This document shows positions 60,134 through 64,000 of a stretch of DNA of 64,000 nucleotides, piece after piece (position 1 is the first letter of the stretch; the number at the start of each line of letters is the position of its first letter). Made by a program: the position numbers and the translations under genes. Source of the stretch: CAJXNP01 sp050305935 (lineage in GTDB: Bacteria; Bacteroidota; Bacteroidia; Cytophagales; Cyclobacteriaceae); the NCBI GenBank assembly GCA_050305935.1, contig JBNLGG010000005.1, positions 1-64,000 of the forward strand, in the 5' to 3' direction. The notes under the pieces are model-generated. The model was not told the origin of the DNA and searched no databases. It saw nothing but the letters and a program-made list of their open reading frames with translations.

Positions 60134-60169
60134 CGGGAGTTGTTGGTCGATTCCTTTTTATTGTTTATT

Positions 60170-60216
60170 AAAAGACATAGGTAACTAGTTTTCAGCTTAC
60201 TTGTGTCTTTTATTTT
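60170..60216 (+). terminator. Hairpin and T-run between dioxygenase and YeeE-like gene
   Basis: AAAAGACATAGGTAA (60170-60184) pairs with TTACTTGTGTCTTTT (60197-60211) with two mismatches and a 12-nt loop, then ATTTTTAT follows. A TATCTTTG (TAnnTTTG) promoter-like site lies directly after at 60217-60224. The arrangement suggests attenuation or a new start in front of the YeeE genes. Confidence 0.5.
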
Positions 60217-60255
60217 TATCTTTGGATACTCTATTGGTTTAAAGATATTGGACTT

Positions 60256-60816
60256 ATGATGGATTTTTTGTTGAGGCCATGGCCATGGTATGTGGCGGGT
60301 CCTTTGATTGGGTTAATGGTGCCATTATTATTTTGGCTGGGAAACAAACCTTTTGGTGTGTCAAGGTCATTTAAACACATTTGTGCGGCGACGATTCCTT
60401 TTAAGATCCAGTTCTTTAATTATAACTGGAAGGAGCATTTGTGGAATTTGTTTCTCGTTGGAGGGGTATTAGTTGGTGCACTCATAGCCACTTTTTATTT
60501 GAGTGATGGTAGTAATGTAGCGATTTCAGAGGCTACTGTGGATGATCTGAAGGAATTAGGAATTTCAAAATTTAACGGATTGCTTCCTGAAGATTTGTTT
60601 AACTGGAACAACCTCGCGACAGCAAAAGGAATAACCTTTATGGTTTTAGGAGGTTTTTTTGTGGGGTTTGGCACCAGGTATGCTGGAGGCTGTACCTCGG
60701 GTCATTCGATTACGGGTTTATCTGATTTGCAATTGCCGTCTCTTATTGCCACCGTTTGTTTTTTCATTGGGGGCATCATTTCCACCTATTTTCTTATTCC
60801 GCTTATTCTTAATTGA
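60256..60816 (+). CDS. YeeE/YedE sulfur transporter, N-terminal half
   Basis: A 186-residue membrane protein with TM segments at about 10-30, 60-82, 120-145 and 158-182. The signature FVGFGTRYAGGCTSGHSITG contains the central Cys that coordinates thiosulfate or sulfane sulfur in structurally studied YeeE proteins. It is a split form: the second half is encoded by the next gene. Gene context with persulfide dioxygenase and rhodanese supports sulfur-compound transport, but the direction and substrate are unproven. Confidence 0.85.
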   Translation: MMDFLLRPWPWYVAGPLIGLMVPLLFWLGNKPFGVSRSFKHICAATIPFKIQFFNYNWKEHLWNLFLVGGVLVGALIATFYLSDGSNVAISEATVDDLKELGISKFNGLLPEDLFNWNNLATAKGITFMVLGGFFVGFGTRYAGGCTSGHSITGLSDLQLPSLIATVCFFIGGIISTYFLIPLILN

Positions 60817-60909
60817 AATGAAACCGGCCATGACGAGAACGTCACACAGAGAGCGGATTACTATTGGGCGGTTCCATGTGTACCTTTAAAAACAGACAAT
60901 TATAAACAC

Positions 60910-61320
60910 ATGAAAAACTTAAAATATTTAATAGTAGGGATAGTTTTCGGGATCATTCTTGTGAAGTCTGAGGTGGTTTCCTGGTTTAGAATTCAGGAGA
61001 TGTTTCGCTTTCAGGGCTTTCACATGTATGGGGTAATTGGAAGTGCGGTGATTGTGGGAGCTCTCTCTCTCTTGATCATGAAAGCAAAAAAAGTAAAGTC
61101 AGTAGAGGGAGAAGAGATTGATGTAAAGCCAAAAAACTATCATCACGGACTAATAATAGGTGGTCTGATGTTTGGATTAGGATGGGCTTTTACGGGCGCG
61201 TGCCCTGGCCCCATTTATGCCATCGTGGGGAGTGGGTATTCCGTGTTTTTGATTGTTTTGTTGAGTGCCATCCTCGGAGTATGGGTGTATGGTCTCGTAA
61301 GAAAATATTTACCACGTTAA
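60910..61320 (+). CDS. YeeE/YedE sulfur transporter, C-terminal half (DUF6691-like)
   Basis: A 136-residue membrane protein with TM segments at about 4-22, 37-57, 75-95 and 105-128. GLMFGLGWAFTGACPGPIYA contains the second Cys-containing signature (GxxxGACPG) of the YeeE fold. Size and motif make it the partner of the preceding gene. The two together complete one transporter. It begins 93 bp after that gene and is followed by the rhodanese gene after 12 bp. Confidence 0.85.
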   Translation: MKNLKYLIVGIVFGIILVKSEVVSWFRIQEMFRFQGFHMYGVIGSAVIVGALSLLIMKAKKVKSVEGEEIDVKPKNYHHGLIIGGLMFGLGWAFTGACPGPIYAIVGSGYSVFLIVLLSAILGVWVYGLVRKYLPR

Positions 61321-61332
61321 AGGAAAATTAAA

Positions 61333-61740
61333 ATGAGTAGAAAAGTAATCTTTATGTTAGTTGTTGCGCTTGCTACGTTTGCTTATTTATTCGTTGCAAA
61401 TGGGCAGGGCAATAAAGCGGATGAAGGAAACTGTGTAGTTGGATCTGAAGAGGTGAAAGAAAGCAGTCAGGCGGATATCCAGGTAATTGATGTGCGGACT
61501 CCGGGAGAGTATAGCTCCGGTCACGTAGAAGGGGCAAAAAATATTGACATTTATTCCCCGACATTTCAGGAACAAATAAATCAGCTTGATAAGAGCAAAA
61601 ATTACTATGTATACTGCAAGAGTGGGGGTAGAAGTGGAAAAGCACAGAAGCTGATGCAGGAAATGGGTTTCACCAAGGTCTGCAATGTAAACGGTGGAGT
61701 GACGAAACTACATGCGGATGGAGTGAAGCTGGTCAGGTAG
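61333..61740 (+). CDS. Secreted rhodanese-domain protein
   Basis: A 135-residue protein with a hydrophobic N-terminus (residues 5-24) that looks like a signal peptide, followed by a single rhodanese domain: IQVIDVRTPGEYSSGHVEGA and the active-site loop YCKSGGRSGKAQ (Cys in CKSGGRS). Rhodaneses move sulfane sulfur as a Cys persulfide. It closes the sulfur operon; a periplasmic location fits handing sulfur to the YeeE transporter. Its stop abuts the Nudix gene on the other strand. Confidence 0.88.
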   Translation: MSRKVIFMLVVALATFAYLFVANGQGNKADEGNCVVGSEEVKESSQADIQVIDVRTPGEYSSGHVEGAKNIDIYSPTFQEQINQLDKSKNYYVYCKSGGRSGKAQKLMQEMGFTKVCNVNGGVTKLHADGVKLVR

Positions 61741-62289
61741 CTACAACATCCATTTTTCTTTTTTCATGTAATTTCCAATATGGACGCCAGGGTAGTCCGG
61801 GCCAAATTCAATATACCTTTGCAGGGCAAAGGTGGACGATTGGAAAGCTATTTCATCCCAGGGGATTTGATCTGCGTAAAACAATTTAACTTCTGAGCTT
61901 TCGGGTGTGATAGAAAATTCCGGGATTTTTAGTTTACACAAAAAATGAAGATACACCTGCTGTACTTCAGGCAAACTAAAAAGCACATGTAATTTTATAA
62001 TCTCCCCATTAGCTTTTGACTCTTCGAATAATTCCCTCAAGGCCCCTTCCTCCGCCTTTTCACCATTTTCCATAAAGCCGGCAGGTAGGTTCCATAATCC
62101 CTTTTGCGGTTCTATATTTCGCCTGCAAAGAAGGATTTTGTCCTCGTAAAATGGTAGGCAACCTACAATAACTCTTGGATTTTGATAATGAATGGTCTGG
62201 CAGTTTTCGCAAACGAATCTTTTATGGGTATCCCCTTCAGGTATTTTGAGAGAAATTTTATCAGACCCGCAGTTGCTACAAAAATTCAT
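61741..62289 (-). CDS. Nudix hydrolase with N-terminal zinc ribbon
   Basis: A 182-residue protein. A zinc ribbon is formed by CSNCGSDK and FVCENCQT at residues 4-37. The Nudix box reads GFMENGEKAEEGALRELFEE, matching Gx5Ex7REUxEE and complete. Such zinc-ribbon Nudix proteins are related to NUDT-type ADP-ribose or NADH pyrophosphatases; the substrate is not known. Its start overlaps the stop of map by 1 bp. Confidence 0.9.
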   Translation of the reverse strand: MNFCSNCGSDKISLKIPEGDTHKRFVCENCQTIHYQNPRVIVGCLPFYEDKILLCRRNIEPQKGLWNLPAGFMENGEKAEEGALRELFEESKANGEIIKLHVLFSLPEVQQVYLHFLCKLKIPEFSITPESSEVKLFYADQIPWDEIAFQSSTFALQRYIEFGPDYPGVHIGNYMKKEKWML

Positions 62290-63074
62290 TAGTACAGTAC
62301 GACCTCCAGGGCTTCTTCGATGAAAGAAAAGGTAGATAAAATTTCGGGCTTTCCGTCTACTACAGCCACATTATGCTCAAAGTGGGCTGAAGGTCGTCCA
62401 TCCTGAGTGACGATGGTCCACCCGTCACTTAGCTGTTTTACACGGTGCGTGCCCAGGTTTATCATTGGCTCGATGGCAAGCACCAGGCCTTCTTTAATGA
62501 CGGGGCCTTTGCCCCTTTTTCCGTAATTAGGCAGCTCAGGAGACTCGTGTAAATTTTTCCCTACTCCGTGGCCCACTAGCTCCCGGACAACTCCGTAGCC
62601 ATGAAGCTTTTCCGTATGTTGTTGGATCGCAAAGCTAACATCCCCGATCCGGTTGCCTTTCACTATTTGTTCGATCCCCAGGTAGAGGCTTTCTTTGGTG
62701 ATTTTTAGTAATTGCAATATTTCAGGCTTCACATCGCCAACCGTAAACGTGTATGCATGGTCGCCGAAAAAGCCATTCTTTTTTACACCACAGTCGACAG
62801 AAACAATATCGCCGTCTATCAGGGGGGTGTCATTAGGGATTCCATGTACTACCTGGTCATTTACTGATGTACAAAGTGTGTTTGGGAAGCCTCCATATCC
62901 TAAAAATCCCGGATCACCTCCGTGGTCTCTAATGAAGTTTTCGGCTAATTTATCAAGATAGAGGGTGGTAACTCCGGGTTTGATTTCCTTCGCCAGCATC
63001 CCTAAGGTTTTACTTACCACTTGTGCGCTCTCCCTGATGAGTTCTATTTCTTCCCTTGATTTGTAATGTATCAT
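62289..63074 (-). CDS. map: Methionine aminopeptidase, type I
   Basis: A 261-residue pita-bread enzyme. The five metal ligands are recognisable: D in SVDCGVKKNGFFGDHAYTF (two Asp), H in GHGVGKNLHE, E in AIEPMINLGT and E in FEHNVAVV. SVNDQVVHGIP contains the conserved His. It removes the initiator Met from nascent proteins. Unlike many bacteria it has no ribosomal neighbours here but pairs with the Nudix gene. Confidence 0.96.
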   Translation of the reverse strand: MIHYKSREEIELIRESAQVVSKTLGMLAKEIKPGVTTLYLDKLAENFIRDHGGDPGFLGYGGFPNTLCTSVNDQVVHGIPNDTPLIDGDIVSVDCGVKKNGFFGDHAYTFTVGDVKPEILQLLKITKESLYLGIEQIVKGNRIGDVSFAIQQHTEKLHGYGVVRELVGHGVGKNLHESPELPNYGKRGKGPVIKEGLVLAIEPMINLGTHRVKQLSDGWTIVTQDGRPSAHFEHNVAVVDGKPEILSTFSFIEEALEVVLY

Positions 63075-63110
63075 AAAACTTACCCAAATGAATCCTCAAA
63101 GTTAAGAAGA

Positions 63111-63497
63111 CTATTTCATTCGGGAAGGTCTTTTGTGGGTTTTATTGACCTTCCTACCTTTTATCCATATAAAAATCAAGGCTGCGACACTAATTAATAG
63201 GCCCATCGACTCCCTTGCTTCTTCGACGCCCGGCATTTTCATTTTTAGCGATTTCGCCTCCTCTTCCAGCTGCCACCAGTCAGAAAGCGAAGGTGGAAAT
63301 AACACTACCGCCCAGATCAGACAGAGAATTATTAAGATTAATGTGGGAAGCGGATAGTAACTATTTCGAAATGCTAAAAAAGAGAAAATAGCGACCAGCA
63401 AATAAACTCCTGTCCAAATGAAAGGGTCTGGATCATTTAATTGTACAAGGGCAAATAAAATAAAAACGATTGTGAGAAACAGGAAGAAGTATTTCAT
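63111..63497 (-). CDS. TMEM220-like membrane protein
   Basis: A 128-residue protein with four TM segments (about 3-18, 26-43, 50-68, 100-116). FALVQLNDPDPFIWTGVYLL matches the TMEM220 family signature (xxQLNDPDPxxW). The cytoplasmic tail is basic (KGRKVNKTHKRPSRMK). Function unknown. It lies 36 bp upstream of map on the same strand. Confidence 0.82.
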   Translation of the reverse strand: MKYFFLFLTIVFILFALVQLNDPDPFIWTGVYLLVAIFSFLAFRNSYYPLPTLILIILCLIWAVVLFPPSLSDWWQLEEEAKSLKMKMPGVEEARESMGLLISVAALIFIWIKGRKVNKTHKRPSRMK

Positions 63498-63562
63498 GGT
63501 AAACTCATTTAAGACACGAAATTATGAGCTGATTGGGATTAAATAAGAGTAAGATAAATCAC

Positions 63563-64000
63563 TTATCTTTTTACTTCCTCTCTTAGCTTGATTTCCCTGG
63601 TGAGCTTGGCGTACCATTCTTTACCATACTTGCGGATAAGAGCATCCTTGACAAATTTAAAAAGCGGGACCCGAAGCTGCTGGCCGAGACTGCAGGCTGG
63701 GTTACATATCTCCCAACGATCATAGTTGATCGCATCATAATCATCATACTTGCTGATTCTGATAGGATATAGGTGGCAGCTAATGGGTTTTTTGAATTTT
63801 ATTTTCTTGTCATTGTAGGCTTGTTCGAAGGCACATTTCAGATTTCCCGACTCGTCGTAATTCGCATAGGCACATTCTTTACCATCGATGGTGGGAGTAG
63901 AAAATTCCTTGTCTTCATCAAAAATATATCTCCCTTGTTGGGCAATGGCTTCCTTCCCTTTTTCTGACAGGTAGGGTTCCACTTTGTCATAGACCTCATC
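63563..64000 (-). CDS. DUF3109 protein, N-terminus cut by window edge
   Basis: The frame is open to the right edge of the window (DEVYDKVEPYLSEKGKEAIA is the first visible part), so the true start lies beyond 64000. The segment contains several Cys (GKECAYANYDESGNLKCAF, KPISCHLYPIR and ICNPACSLGQQ), typical of DUF3109 and similar to the YkgJ-type Fe-S/zinc-binding cysteine clusters. KPISCHLYPIRISKYDDYDA is a conserved part. A metal-binding role is likely; the reaction is unknown. Confidence 0.8.
   Translation of the reverse strand, partial: DEVYDKVEPYLSEKGKEAIAQQGRYIFDEDKEFSTPTIDGKECAYANYDESGNLKCAFEQAYNDKKIKFKKPISCHLYPIRISKYDDYDAINYDRWEICNPACSLGQQLRVPLFKFVKDALIRKYGKEWYAKLTREIKLREEVKR

Overview
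The window comes from a member of the Bacteroidota, most likely the Cytophagales side of the phylum. Evidence: many phylum-typical families (BatA-type VWA protein, DUF4199 pair, SIMPL protein, DUF4190 lipoprotein, a TonB receptor with a carboxypeptidase-regulatory-like N-terminus, TMEM220-like protein), start codons without clear Shine-Dalgarno sequences, and several promoters of the Bacteroidota form (TTG ... TAnnTTTG). It looks like chromosomal housekeeping DNA with short accessory patches. There is one tRNA-Val(GAC), and I see no rRNA, CRISPR array, prophage or intact insertion sequence.

Layout. 1-6.7 kb: lipoprotein fragment, a secreted MORN-repeat/caspase-like protein, a PadR regulator with a beta-propeller gene, a subtilase, a TerB-like protein and an MDP-1-type phosphatase. 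6.7-13.3 kb: saccharopine-dehydrogenase-like enzyme, methyltransferase, a GxxExxY gene between repeated 'CCACAGAGG' elements, SIMPL protein, lipid kinase, YdjM-type membrane protein. 13.4-17.4 kb: an internally deleted acyltransferase pseudogene behind a GH20 hexosaminidase gene, then EthD-like protein, YidD, a phosphoesterase and dCTP deaminase. 17.5-23.1 kb: a Fur-family gene, a darcynin-like gene, and a zinc-uptake operon (TonB receptor, lipoprotein, Zur) with a perfect 25-bp palindrome over its promoter. 23.3-30 kb: tRNA-Val, two glycosyltransferases, two DUF4199-type proteins, a dihydroorotase homologue without its metal ligands, and a BatA-type protein.

30.1-31.7 kb is an AT-rich three-gene cassette headed by a TIGR04255 protein. 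31.7-38.2 kb holds purB, a PaaE-like reductase, an M3 peptidase, a lipoprotein and a HTH-Fic protein preceded by five GATCAAA sites. 38.2-46.9 kb is mostly metabolic: TonB-like protein, ThrA (AK-HSD), aldo/keto reductase, MazG, GlmM, cysteine desulfurase. 46.95-49.1 kb carries two tandem membrane class III cyclases whose catalytic residues are lost in a complementary way, the most interesting signal in the window. 49.2-57.8 kb: redox lipoprotein, HemH, glycosyltransferase, a LAS-type peptidase, RsgA, WaaA, outer-membrane protein, MetB. 58.3-61.7 kb is a sulfane-sulfur/persulfide operon (ArsR, persulfide dioxygenase-rhodanese, two YeeE/YedE half-transporters, rhodanese). 61.7-64 kb: Nudix hydrolase, Map, TMEM220-like protein and a truncated DUF3109 gene.

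Functionally, the zinc operon and the persulfide operon are self-contained units, each with its own regulator and a visible operator-like inverted repeat. The tandem cyclases look like one split enzyme. Several genes show loss of catalytic residues (dihydroorotase, Fic, cyclases, first rhodanese of the dioxygenase fusion), so function should not be carried over by name alone.
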